A stretch of 64,000 bases of DNA from Atopsyche davidsoni (lineage: Eukaryota > Arthropoda > Insecta > Trichoptera > Hydrobiosidae), in assembly GCA_022113835.1 (NCBI GenBank), contig JAILWY010000018.1:13865501-13929500 (forward strand), written 5' to 3'. Position numbers and translations under genes: made by a program. Shown here in pieces: positions 29,092 to 39,949 of the stretch. Positions within the stretch are counted from its first letter, which is position 1; each line of letters starts with the position of its first letter. Under the pieces are notes generated by a model that saw only the letters and a list, made by a program, of their open reading frames with translations, was not told the origin of the DNA and did not search any database.

Positions 29092-30289
29092 TGTTTACTT
29101 TGTCCACCTTTATTTTGGGTATTCACTGTAGGACGCTTTTGGCTAGCTGCAAGTTGGTTGCGCGATTTCTGTTGCTACGTGTGTAGAGTGCTTGAAACTA
29201 ATTCATGTATATTTTATAACTTTTTTTTGTTTGTTTATGTAGTAAATAAGCAAATGTTCCACTCTGGAGATAATGATTGAATGACATTCTTGTATATTCG
29301 GTTGATCTGGCTTCAGCTCAAGGGGCTCACTAACGAAGCAGGCGGTGCTCGTATCGACCTCGCCAGGGTGCGTTGCGTGGCCAACGCAGCTGTCTGCAGC
29401 TCGTCGGCTACCTTTTCCGACTCAGCGGTTTTCCCGGTTTAATATCGAATTTTGGTAGAGACGTATACTGTAATATATTACATTCGAAGATTTATAACCC
29501 ACTTTGAAACCTGATAGTGAAGGAACACGGAAAAATAAAACAAATGGTATTTAATTTCATATCAAGTAAAGAAATATCCTAGAAATATGATTTATATCGT
29601 ACGATACTACGCGACGTGTAGAATTAATTTATAACTACTAATCTAAATTATACCAACCTGTAATAAATTGATCCACTTTGTTTGTGAAAAATATGTGAAG
29701 TTAAGTGGTTGATATTTTACTGTGAACATGATATTTGGTATGTTTTTTTTTAAATATGACATAAGCTTATACTCGTAAGCTTAATAGTAATCAAAGAGTT
29801 TCGACTTACGCTTGTATCGTTTAGGTTATTAACAATTTATAGGTCCAGTCCCGCTAGTTTCTGTATAAAGTTCTAAGAAGACATGTTTACTATGAGCTTA
29901 CGTATATCATTTAGCAAGTTAATTGACAGAATTTCTGGCATTAATTTACGACAGTAATATAAAAATACAAAACAAAATTAAAAGGCAAAGAGTTTTCTAT
30001 GCTGTCAAGGTCTTTTGAGAACATTTTGCGTATTTCACTGCGAGTGACGTGCGCAAGACAAATGGATCTCTCTCCAGAGTAAAGATATTAATGGTGTACA
30101 CTTGAAACATACGCCATGTAATAAATTAAAAACGAATTTATTTATTAACTATTAGTCATTAACTTAAAGGCACAGTTCGAACAATAAATGAAAAATATTT
30201 TTTTATCAGAATTATAAGGATAAATTCATGTGTGGTTACTGTGTTTATTTTTATGAAATGATATACTTTTACGTGTGGAATACACCTGG

Positions 30290-30430
30290 ACCTGTCTCAG
30301 AGGTTTTATTCGTTTGCCCCCACGACTGTTGCGCCGGGGGAGCTGAGTCACAGGTTCTGCCGAAGTACTCGTAAGTACGGCAAAGGTGATCACGCGGCCG
30401 AGCCTCGCGTGACTGTAGGCTCATAGCTTT
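30290..30430 (+). promoter_or_regulatory. GC-rich patch ending at a strong splice-donor-like site
   Basis: GC-rich sequence from 30290 reaches AAGTACTC then GTAAGTACGG, a near-consensus donor at 30371. It also holds TGAGTCAC (an AP-1-like site) at about 30344-30351. It might be an upstream non-coding exon of stan, or an enhancer with a chance donor. Confidence 0.25.
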
Positions 30431-33400
30431 GTGTTGATTAGAGTAAAACGTTTAGAGCTATCGGCGAGTTAAACAAACCGTAAAAAGAAAGGGACTTGTT
30501 TACCAAATGAACGAAATCATACCGGTTAAATATTGATTCCCTGTTATGTAGTATTGCTTATGGACTGTGCTGCTTCAGTGTGCAAGTACTCGTGACGAAA
30601 TTTAATTATATAATACATATTGACAGTGGCAGCGCCAGTTGTGAGCTTTCACGTTGTCGGTTCACCATTCCTCGCGGCAGTTGGTACCCGCAAGGTTGAA
30701 AGTAATGCTAACTTTGTAACCGTGCTTAATTTATTCCGACAAAATATTCCTAAATGTTTCAATTAAATTTGCGGTAATCATTTTATTCGATGGATGTAAT
30801 TAAGCATCATTTAAAACGTTATCTGGGAGCTTCATATTAAAAGTCACTCTTTACGATTGGGATTTTATTTAACGTAAGTTTGTCAGTAATCCACAGATTA
30901 AAATGCAGGGATTTTAATTGCATCTTAATGTACGTTCTTCATGGAAGAAAACCAACTCGACTTGCTGAAACTCGTTTGCATAATTTTTTAAAAATGTTTT
31001 TTATTTTTGGTCGGTTTCTTGCTTGCTAATTATCAATATTTCGAGTACAAAACTTCAATACCTTTCAATAAATACCCCGTATCTGAGCTAAATATAAAAT
31101 AAAACTAAAATATGTTGATTATTTGAAATGTTTGTAATTTATATTTTTAAAATTAACTTTGCGTTTTGAAGCAAATATTTTTTAACAGTATTTTTGCTAG
31201 CGGCCTCTGACTCACGTTGGACTCCTTTAAGTTGATTTGAAGAAGGGTGTCTCTTATGGGTGAATGAATTATTTTGTATTACAATATTTATTATTTTCTC
31301 AATTATGATTTCATTTAACACAAGCTGGATATATAATATGATTAAATTACAATATTTTAAATTAATATATATCGATTTCTGTTCAACACGCAATAAAAAC
31401 ACGAAATCAAAAATCATTAAGATTATTCATAATCAATATATTTTTAACAGTCTTTTTATTATTATTTATAAATAAAACAACGCGGCGGAACGAATGACAA
31501 GTCTAGTGGTTTTAAGAGCCCACCTAGCAACATTATTTATGGCTTCTTTTCCCAAGAACTCGATAGAGATGTTGCGGTTATCTCCGAGGTCCATTTGCAT
31601 GTAAGATGGTATTCTTAGTCCTCAGTACAAAAGTTTTGGTCATAAAAATAACGTTTACGAGTTGCTCTCGCCTCGGAACTTAATAGATAAAGACGAATCC
31701 GACTTTTTGTAATACTGTGAATGTATAATATATTATGACTACGCAATGTTAAAAAAGACATTTGAGTTTTAAAAAATTATAATTTATTAAATTTTTTTGA
31801 TATTGTAAAATGTCTTGTATTATTTTTTAACATTGAGATTATTTAGTTATGTTTTCTCACGATAGAAAAAATATTATGGAAACTAGCATATTCTCTTCCA
31901 TGGTCTATGCAAAACACAAAGTTGTCGGTTTTATTTTTATTAACATTTCTTAACGTCTTTATAAAAAATTTTGATTCCTTGAAATCTCGTTTTGTTGGAA
32001 ATAAATAATGCTTTCCGTATTTCACAAATTTCAAATATTATTTACTGGAAAAATATTATTCAAAAGCATGTAGAGTAGATTTCTCTTGAGTATCGTAACA
32101 CTTTTTAAATTTATAAAAATATTTTTAGTATTGAAAATAAATAATTATTAAAAGTATTTTTTAAATTAAAAAGATATGAGTCTCACTTTAAGTTATTAAC
32201 CACAGACTGACTAGGTTTTGCGTATGCAATCATAAAAAAACCGACAATGTAGACGAGATTTATATTTCAAGAGAAAAATATTATTTAATCAAAAATATTT
32301 TTATTTCTAGGTATCCGCCAATGGTATTTTTTTATTCTTTTAAAATATGAAAGCTATTCGTAGAAACTTTATTTGCACAATAAATATAAAGTTCATCCCA
32401 GTTTATTCCAGAAAATTAAACTTCTCAACGTGACCCTCTCAAAAGTTTGGATGAAATTGGTCGTAAATATTGGAATTTATATTACCTGTCGGTGTACACG
32501 AGGGTGTCAAAACTTTTATTATATTTCCGGTATTTTGAACTAACGATTCTTAAATAAAACCAATTTTTCAGCCTAACCTGTTATTCTCTGGCAGAAATAA
32601 TACAAATCAGGGTGGAAAGAGCAATATTACCTTTTTTTTGAATTGCCATTAGATAAACCAACGTAACACTTGGTTTTGGTTTATTATTTTTTGAATAAGA
32701 AATATTTGCAGTGAAAGTGAAAACACTGCATGCTCAGATTTAAATCTTACTGTATGTTATTAGGTAGTATAGATTGCACACCCAGCATCAAATATTATTT
32801 GCAAATGAGTCCGACAATTGTTGAACCCTGTGCCATGAATATGTGAAACGATTATGAATATGTAAAATGGTATGTTCTCATGTCTTGTTCCAACGGTTTT
32901 TGCAGTTGTAGCGGCGGATATCGACAATTATGTTTCGACTTTAAATATTCCTCGCGTAGCAAGTCAGCGCATTCACTGCTCGATAGTTCGAGCACTGAAC
33001 AACTCATCAGAGATCGTTGACTTTATTTTCTAAAGACATTCACACATGCGTTATGACGTATGTGCGAATGAATGAAAGTACGCGTATTTTGTCTACAGTG
33101 AACATCTAGGCAATGAAAATTATTAAATTCATTGTAAACATGACTGAATTCAAGACAATGAATATTATTTGAGAGCAGATTTTTTTACAATTAATGCACA
33201 TGCTTCGATCTTTATACAACTGCTGTGTAATTCTTTTGGTTTTTTTTTAACTTTATTTATGTTATCTCCATTAACAATCGAAATAACAGGAGATACAAAA
33301 ATCGAGGTAATCAAATAATAAAAACCCAGCAAATATAACATTATTTAAATATGTACAATATTTCGACAAAACGTTTAATTTAAAATTCTGTCATATGTTA

Positions 33401-34499
33401 TAGTTTTTTGAATAGTAAAATTTATATCAAATTAATTAAATATGAGTCTGATAAAAATAAATAATAATGTAACTGTAAATTATGTTAAATATATTAATTA
33501 TACAGCAAAGCTATCCAATATATCTAAGAATGACATATATTATATATAATTAATCCAATATAAGTCGAATAATAATGTATCCATAAATCATATCAAATAT
33601 ATAATTTATTTAATTGCGTAACAGAGTTTGTCATTGGTATGAGCATTAATACGTATTAAATACTTTAATAGTATATATATAATATATTTTTTTAATGTGA
33701 CTTTAACTATATTGATTTGATTATTATAACGAATACTATTGAGCGCAATCTTGAGGCATCACTTATAATTACTTTCTAGTTTTGTTTTTAATTATAATCT
33801 CATGATTTGCTGCTGTCAATTAAGATCAAAATTTTCTGTTCAATCGAGTATTTTTGTTTTATCATTTTACTTTTATTGAAATTTACTTTGAGCTGACGTT
33901 TTGATTCCCATTAAAAGCCATCCATTCATTTTCAATCACCGCACGTTCTTGTGTGAATTATTCAGAAGCGTAGGAATTTCTCAGAAGGGAAGATACAGAC
34001 AATGTTTGTATGCAAGCTTCACCTGCAATTTCATGTGTCTGGTTGAATATAAATTTGTCTTCTCAAGAGAAGCACTTTCCATCTCAGAGTCTGCGTAACT
34101 AAACTTCGCCGACACTATTGAACGTACTCGAGTGGTTATCTGTGACCACAGGCGCTCACGATTCGGTGTTTCTTTAGAGTGGGGCATAAATTTGAGTACT
34201 AACAGCAATCCACGTTTCATTGTGTATCATTTTTGATTTAGCGACGGACAATTACAACCTGAGATTATCTCCAACGAGAGATTGTCTGCACAATCTCTGC
34301 CGCTGAGCCGGCGGAAATGACTTCCTCTTATTTTTATGTAAATATCGTTATAATTAATGATGATACGGAAGTAAAATCATTCTTTTTTATTTTTATGTGA
34401 ATGAAGCGCTTACTTTGATTGTGTACTTATTTTGTTTAAAAAAATATATAATTTTCATAAATTTGTTTCACATTACTCAAATGGATAATAAATGAAGCC

Positions 34500-35030
34500 T
34501 ATCTGAGTGCACATTTGGCGGCTTTGGATGCGTGTTATTGCGGTGCGCACTCTGATGCTCCGGCCATTGTCTCCTCCGCAGGGTACAAGGTTCGGGGATG
34601 GAGAAGCGCCAGAGTTGAGTGAACTGTTCAATCCACCAGTGAGCTTCTCTTTCAGTCGGGTAGCGTCTTCGTCTCGAAATACCAGTTGCCGCTTTGGCAT
34701 TCTCTGCATTCATACTGCAATACAGTAGAGCCGTTTCCGATGGAGCGGCCCTCCGCTGAACGACTCGGTGCTCTCTAACATTCTTCGCCCGATCAGTGCG
34801 CGCGCTACTTTGTCGCTAGGTGACGTCGACGATGAAGATCGCCTTCGTGCTCTTGAAGGTTCACACTGATCCTCCGTCGCAGCTGACAAGATTTGGCGGC
34901 ACCGTCCGATTTGATTCCTCGAGTGAAGATGTCAGTTTGTTCATTTTGACATTACTGAGTCTGCTCCTCTCGACTCGAGAATTCGTCTCCGTCGCGTTCC
35001 TTCGTATTTCGTGAACTTCTGTAACAATTT
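34500..35030 (+). promoter_or_regulatory. CpG-rich block upstream of stan
   Basis: About 500 bp with clearly raised GC and many CpG dinucleotides (for example CGCCCGATCAGTGCGCGCGC near 34787) in otherwise AT-rich DNA. A TCAGT occurs at 34793-34797; a DPE-like TGACGT lies at +27, one base off the strict spacing. An ATG at 34832 opens a 60-codon frame with a hydrophobic start (MKIAFVLLKV) that resembles nothing I know. It could be a promoter, a 5' non-coding exon or an enhancer. Confidence 0.35.
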
Positions 35031-35397
35031 TTCCTTCCTGTTTTTTGTTTCACGATATTGATGCAGTAGACTTCTCAAGCTGCCCTAGTATGCAAACACG
35101 ATTTATTTCTCTAATTGCTTGCACGAGTACTGCGGAGGAAATTCATTAAATTAAATAAATGTTGCTTTAGTTTCACTTCCTCCCTCCGGTTTATTCTCAT
35201 AACTATCACAAAATCGAGTTATTTGTTTTTTCCTTTACATGTTAGAACAAATCAATAATAGTTCAAATAACACTTCTCTGTGCGCTTTACAATCACAGAC
35301 TCGTAACGGTTAAGCGTATATTTGGATATAGATTTAATAAGTGTATTAAAGTATATTATTTAATATTAGTGACGGTTATACTGTGTTGAATCTGCGG

Positions 35398-35490
35398 TCA
35401 GTGCACACGGCCGCGAGGCCACAAACGGACATTGGCTCTTAATTTATAAAGAATGACAATTTTACCGGCGGAGGACGCTGGAGCGGTTGC
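35398..35490 (+). promoter_or_regulatory. Candidate stan core promoter and non-coding first exon
   Basis: TCAGT at 35398-35402 fits the arthropod initiator. Counting its A (35400) as +1, bases +28 to +33 (35427-35432) read GGACAT, which fits the downstream promoter element pattern DSWYVY at the exact required spacing. No TATA box is at -30. A donor (GGTTGC then GTAAGC) follows at 35491, and an orphan acceptor ends at 38551 before stan exon 1, so a spliced 5' leader is possible. The block around it is richer in GC than the flanks. The initiator and DPE matches are loose enough to occur by chance in 38 kb. Confidence 0.3.
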
Positions 35491-35636
35491 GTAAGCATTC
35501 ATACCAGTTTTTTTACCAGAGGCTCATCTCGCGGAGCTCTTGGTTCCGCCATTCGAGACTTCTAGATTACAGCGATCCCCCTTCATTCTTTTCTGGTTAA
35601 CACAAATATTTTGATTTAAAAAAAATACATACATGC

Positions 35637-35660
35637 AACTTATATATATATATATAAGTT
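35637..35660. repeat. (TA)n palindrome flanked by AACT/AGTT
   Basis: AACTTATATATATATATATAAGTT is self-complementary in full, so it can form a 12-bp-stem hairpin or cruciform. It lies between the promoter-like block at 34.5-35.6 kb and exon 1. Confidence 0.8.
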
Positions 35661-35929
35661 AAGTTTAGTTAAATAAATATATTTTTATAATTTTTTTTTA
35701 AAAATATATACACCATAGTGAGATATTATACTATCTGTTCGATTTTCTGATTTTCTCGGGATTTGGTCGTTGATCAAAAATCGGCCACTTATGACGAGCT
35801 CTGGGAGTGGATACAGAAATGCAGTGTTTGTACTTTTCACGCAGGGAAATGCTAGAACGAATGAGTTAGATGGCGATATAATTATTTCGAGGAGGGGCGT
35901 GTTGCGCAATAATCTTATGGGTATACAAT

Positions 35930-36130
35930 AATTTTGCCTGTCGAAATACCCAACACAACCCCCTGCTTTCGTTTACATTATTTCCGCCGACGGGGCGTTT
36001 CCAAATTACTTTATCTCGTTGCACAACGCTCCGCGGTCCTCGTCCGCCGGGCCACTCGCTGCGGGAACCACCGGAGGGTTGAGTTAACGACCGAACCTCC
36101 GTTTATAATGACTGCCGCATTTTGTACACA
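35930..36130. promoter_or_regulatory. GC-rich patch
   Basis: CpG-rich sequence (CCGCGGTCCTCGTCCGCCGG at about 36030) with no credible open frame, 2.5 kb upstream of stan exon 1. Possible regulatory sequence. Confidence 0.22.
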
Positions 36131-37539
36131 TTCTACGCTAAATTTGGATAGCCGAACTTATTGGAATCTCACCTGAATTTATTTGTCATTAACTGATTAA
36201 AAATTAAGTCATCGTATAACTTACTCCGTGACGATCGCTTGTTCCGGCGTAAGATCAAAACTATTTGTTCTCGAAAGCTTCATCACGCTTGTTTTGACTT
36301 GATTGAGCTCGCACGCCCAAAAGTATCACGCATAGGAACAACAGTGAATAATATACTCACAATAATCTGTTGACTACAGTATTTTACAAAAGTAATGAGT
36401 AAGACAAAAAAATATATATTCCTGCAACTTATTTATTATATTACACATTATCTGTTCGGATATATGAAGAAGCGGGTGCAGACCGACAATTTGAAAAATT
36501 GCATGTAAAACACTGAAAAATACGAGATTTTCATAACTATAATTTTATACTAGATTCAACTCTCTAAAAAATATCACCACACTGGCTGGCTGGACTTGTA
36601 TGAATTTGCATTTTAATCGCAGGACTACGCATGTACCGATGCGTGTCGTTTGGATATTACCCTTGCCGAGAATCGAATCTTCTCAGCGACTTTCTGAGAC
36701 CGTCTTCTCTACCTACGCCTGTGTATTTATTACTTTAATACTGTTTTCACGTAACAATGTGATTTATTTTTTTTAATTATTGGAAGAGTTCGTGCGCAAA
36801 TTTAAATTTGAAAAAAAATCAGACTGGAAGCATTTTGTGGATCAAGTTCCCAGTAAACACTACAGCCATTGCCTGTCCACTTCCCGTGCGTTTGACGGGG
36901 AAACCATTGGCCCGTGTAATTATGAAATCATGAGTATCGCACCAAACACACTGTTGGTATTCTCTTTCATCATTTTACGCACAGGCATAAATGCGTGGTT
37001 ATCACGAGTGGTTAACGAACTTATTATGACTAATTTGAATCTTATATACACAAAAGTATACACACTATAAAAGTGAACAGTTATTTGTCATTCAAGAAGA
37101 CTTAATAATTTTGATTAAATATTTGAAGCGTTTAAGCTGTAAGATGGGGAACATCCGAATTTGGATAAACTGAGATATCAATCCAGTTTGATAAGATTGA
37201 AAATTAAGTTTGAAGCAAAAAATACGTTTAGTTTTTCTAATGGGCGATCTGTCTGATCAAAACTTCTTTTTTTTCGGGTGTGGGGCCATCTCACTGAGCA
37301 CATATTTATGCTTTATGGTTTTCATAGGGAGAATAGTGTATCGGGTCCCCGAGTCCTTCTACAAAATCTCGGTCCTTGATCAAAACTACCCGCATCTAAA
37401 TAAACTAAAATACTTGGAATCTGGATAATATAATCACAAATTTTACCCTGTTTGAAATGAGTAGATGTATTTTTTTGGGGTTTTATTACAGATCCAATCG
37501 AAGAGATCATGTCACGAATTTGTGATGAAATTTTCAGGG

Positions 37540-37650
37540 CTAGTATTTGCCTCGTCCCCGGCCGGCGCGGTCCAGCCAGGGCGGCTTAAATCAATGCCCG
37601 GCGCGTCCCGTTGAATTTAACTGAAGTTTTTTTGTGTGTTGTGTGTCCCG
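37540..37650. promoter_or_regulatory. GC-rich patch, 0.9 kb upstream of exon 1
   Basis: CCCCGGCCGGCGCGGTCCAG and GCCCGGCGCGTCCCG in a short block bounded by AT-rich DNA. No coding frame. Possible promoter-proximal regulatory sequence. Confidence 0.25.
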
Positions 37651-38119
37651 CTTTTCCTACGCAAACACCACCCCTCAAACAACGGGCTCCATTGACGTCA
37701 GCTACCCTCGTTAGGCTGATTTCATTGTGTTCGTTTTAACTACGCAGTCCTCATACCTTTCCATATTTTCCATTTTTTGTAATTATTTTTATACAGCTGT
37801 AAAAAAAACTAACCGAGTGACCTTGTCGTTGATTGTATATACATTAATCGTTTACGTTGAAATTTATAAAGTAAACGCTTAAACTGAAAAACTATTCTTG
37901 TGTATTTACTAACCTAAATTTATTTTTCTTTTTTACTAGTGATGAGAGGATAGACAATAATCTTTGAGTTGAAATTACATGATTCAATTGAATAAATAAC
38001 AAGGAAAATGTATTTTTAAGGCTTTATTGTAAAAACTGCGAATGTAAACCTAATCGGCCCTTCGGCTAAAGGCACGGCGAGTGCGTTGATTTTAATTAGA
38101 GTCGTCTGCTCGGCAGCTT

Positions 38120-38170
38120 TTGTTATCTCCCCTCTTCTCTCCTCCCTCTCCCGTCTCCCCTCGACACTTC
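38120..38170. promoter_or_regulatory. Long polypyrimidine tract (GAGA-type on the minus strand)
   Basis: 38124-38161 is almost pure pyrimidine (TCTCCCCTCTTCTCTCCTCC and onward), giving GAGAG/GGGAGA motifs on the minus strand. Such tracts bind GAGA-factor-like proteins near insect promoters, and this one is about 400 bp upstream of stan exon 1. It could equally be simple-sequence drift. Confidence 0.3.
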
Positions 38171-38551
38171 CCAATAATAAGAGGATAATCCGCTCACACC
38201 GAGGGAATGCTTTCATTTCACTCTGCATCTTAAAATTTTCCCAGTAATAATTCCACATCCTTTCAATCTAGGTGATATCGTGCTCACTTTGCATCCCACT
38301 TTTTGAAAACATTCAAACCAGACGCGACAAATGAAATATTACATACAGTAAATATAATTATATAGAAAGTAAATAATTAAATACTCGATTTATATATTCT
38401 GTTAATATCGTCTCAATTTTGATTGAAAAATTAAAACCAGGCAAATTTCTGCTTTCCCTGATTTGGTTTTGAGGTTTTCAATAATATCAATATTTTCGAT
38501 AGATTTCTTCGCATTTTGAAGGATAGAAATGATAGTGCGTTATTGTTTCAG

Positions 38552-39949
38552 AAAATGACGGCCGTGCCGCCGCGGACGGGACGGACAGAGCGAGCGCCGA
38601 CGCGCGCCACGTAGTGAGGAGCGAGGAGCGAGGAGCGAGGAGCGAGGAGCGAGGAGCGAGCAGCGAGGAGCGAGGAGCGAGGAGCGAGGAGTGAGGAGTG
38701 AGGAGCGAGCCCCGGACATGGCGCGGGCGCCGCTGCTGCTGGGGCTGCTGCTGCTGGGCGCGCTGGGCGGGCCGGCGCGCCCCGCCTCCGCCTACCTGCT
38801 GCTCGTGCGGGACTCTCTGCCGGCCGGGGACGTCGTCTTCGACAGCTCCGTCTACAAGCTCGGCTCCGAGAGGCACTACACTATCAACTCCCACAGGACC
38901 GCCAACTTCGTTCATCACATCTTCCGCGTGGATCCCAAGCGGGGAACCGTCGAACTCAAAAAGCGCTTGCGCTGCGACGGAGTACTGTACCCCAATCTTT
39001 TCACCTTGTACGTCGACTCCACGTCAAACAGAATCCGCGACATCGACTACTACAGCTTGCCGCTGAGGATACTCATCACGGGAGACGATTGCGGCTACGG
39101 AGACGACGCTGATAAGGCGTACGCCGAGGAGGAACTCGAGCACAACGAGGAGGATTTCGACAACGATCACATCGATGACGAGACGAACTACGATTCTACG
39201 CACAACGAGGAAGGAGATTATTATCTTCGCAGAGAAAAAAGGGACGTCTTCCGCGACAGAAACTTAGACGTGAGACTGCTGGACGACGGAGAGTACGAGT
39301 CGTTCGGTAAAATGCTCAGCAAGAAACGCCGCTTCGAATCGATTATCTCCGATTCTCTACGAAAGAAGCGTGAGATTTTGGACGAGGAAGAATATTACAC
39401 TTTCGAAATGGCTCACATCCGCAAGAGCAGGCGACGTAGAAACTACGCGTTCGACATGGCCATCCACATGAAGCTGTCCGTAGCGAAGCAGTGGATCTCC
39501 GAGACGTACGCCAGCTTTTCCATACCCACCGAGGACAAGTGGCATCAGATCTGTCTGAAAAGGTCGCAGTTTGTCAACTCGTTGACGGCGTTTTTGCCGA
39601 AGACAATTCAAAAATACTGCAAAGTCCATTTCTTGGATGTCGACGATAAGAGATTTGCGATCGAGACGACCCAAGGCGACCTAGTGGCCAACGAGGACGT
39701 GTGCATTCAGGAACAGCTGTGGAAAGTGACGGTCCTATTTGTGTATACGTGTGAGAAAAACGACATCGTCGACACAGAGCACAGATTGAAGATTGTGTAC
39801 CATCACCAGATCTTCAACGATACAGATATCGCCAAGAGAGTCAGGCGAGAGCTGCGCAATCAATCGCCGTTCTTTGAGCAAGCCCTTTACGTGGCCTCTG
39901 TGGCGGAGGAGCAGGAGCCTGGAGCTTTGGTGACCACCGTGAGAGCGAG
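38552..39949 (+). CDS. stan: stan exon 1: 5'UTR end, signal peptide, pro-region, start of cadherin repeat 1
   Basis: An acceptor (TATTGTTTCAG) ends at 38551, so the exon probably starts at 38552 and is preceded by an unseen non-coding exon. I choose the ATG at 38718: it is followed by a leucine-rich signal peptide (residues 1-25, ending ASA) and lies just after a 7-bp tandem repeat. The open frame extends upstream only through GTG codons, so no earlier ATG competes in frame. Residues 26-380 form the N-terminal region, with an acidic stretch (D/E-rich, about 130-165) and four polybasic clusters: RREKR ending at 175, KKRR at 202-205, RKKR at 215-218 and RRRR at 238-241. Cadherin repeat 1 starts near residue 381. 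The exon ends in phase 2 before GTAATA at 39950. Base composition is much richer in GC over the signal peptide than in the other exons. Confidence 0.92.
38555..38614 (+). CDS. Upstream ORF in the stan 5'UTR (19 codons)
   Basis: An ATG at 38555, immediately after the predicted acceptor, opens a GC-rich frame that ends with TAG at 38612-38614, about 100 bp before the stan start. Its product would be Arg/Pro/Thr-rich and resembles nothing known to me. If this exon is transcribed as modelled, the uORF precedes the main start and could lower its translation. That role is an inference. Confidence 0.4.
   Translation: MTAVPPRTGRTERAPTRAT
38616..38706 (+). repeat. 7-bp tandem repeat (GAGGAGC)n in the stan 5'UTR
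   Basis: Thirteen back-to-back 7-mers of GAGGAGC can be read, with single changes in copy 7 (GAGCAGC) and copies 11-12 (GAGGAGT). The array ends 11 bp before the start ATG. Such a short-unit array should vary in copy number. As it is purine-only on this strand apart from the C/T position, it makes a purine-rich leader. Confidence 0.93.

Larger units (their letters stand above)
20881..34499. other. AT-rich non-coding flank, third part
   Basis: Contains the microsatellites, the direct-repeat pair and the GC patches listed separately, plus weaker GC patches at about 23130-23350, 24050-24230, 25480-25570 (C-rich: CACCCCACTCACCCCCGCTG), 27280-27400 and 29290-29440. 33250-33720 is exceptionally AT-rich with degenerate internal repeats. 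No coding exon can be supported. Confidence 0.55.
35491..38551. other. Sequence between the candidate promoter and stan exon 1
   Basis: AT-rich except for the patches at 35930 and 37540 and the pyrimidine tract at 38120. The frames at 36780-37070 and 37210-37428 have no recognisable product and start without convincing context. If the 35.4 kb promoter is right, this stretch is the first intron, ending in TATTGTTTCAG at 38551. Confidence 0.45.

Noticed and set aside
36780..37070. 96-codon plus-strand frame
   Set aside because: Starts with a non-ATG codon, resembles no protein, and lies in AT-rich non-coding DNA.
38691..38717. Upstream GTG-initiated extension of stan (nine extra codons)
   Set aside because: Translated from the heptamer repeat; the ATG at 38718 gives a proper signal peptide directly.
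38487..38918. 143-codon minus-strand frame across the start of stan
   Set aside because: It is the antisense of stan exon 1 and of the 7-bp repeat, which produces an artificial SSLLAPR periodicity.
39357..39674. 105-codon minus-strand frame inside stan exon 1
   Set aside because: Shadow of the real exon; no independent start context or domain.
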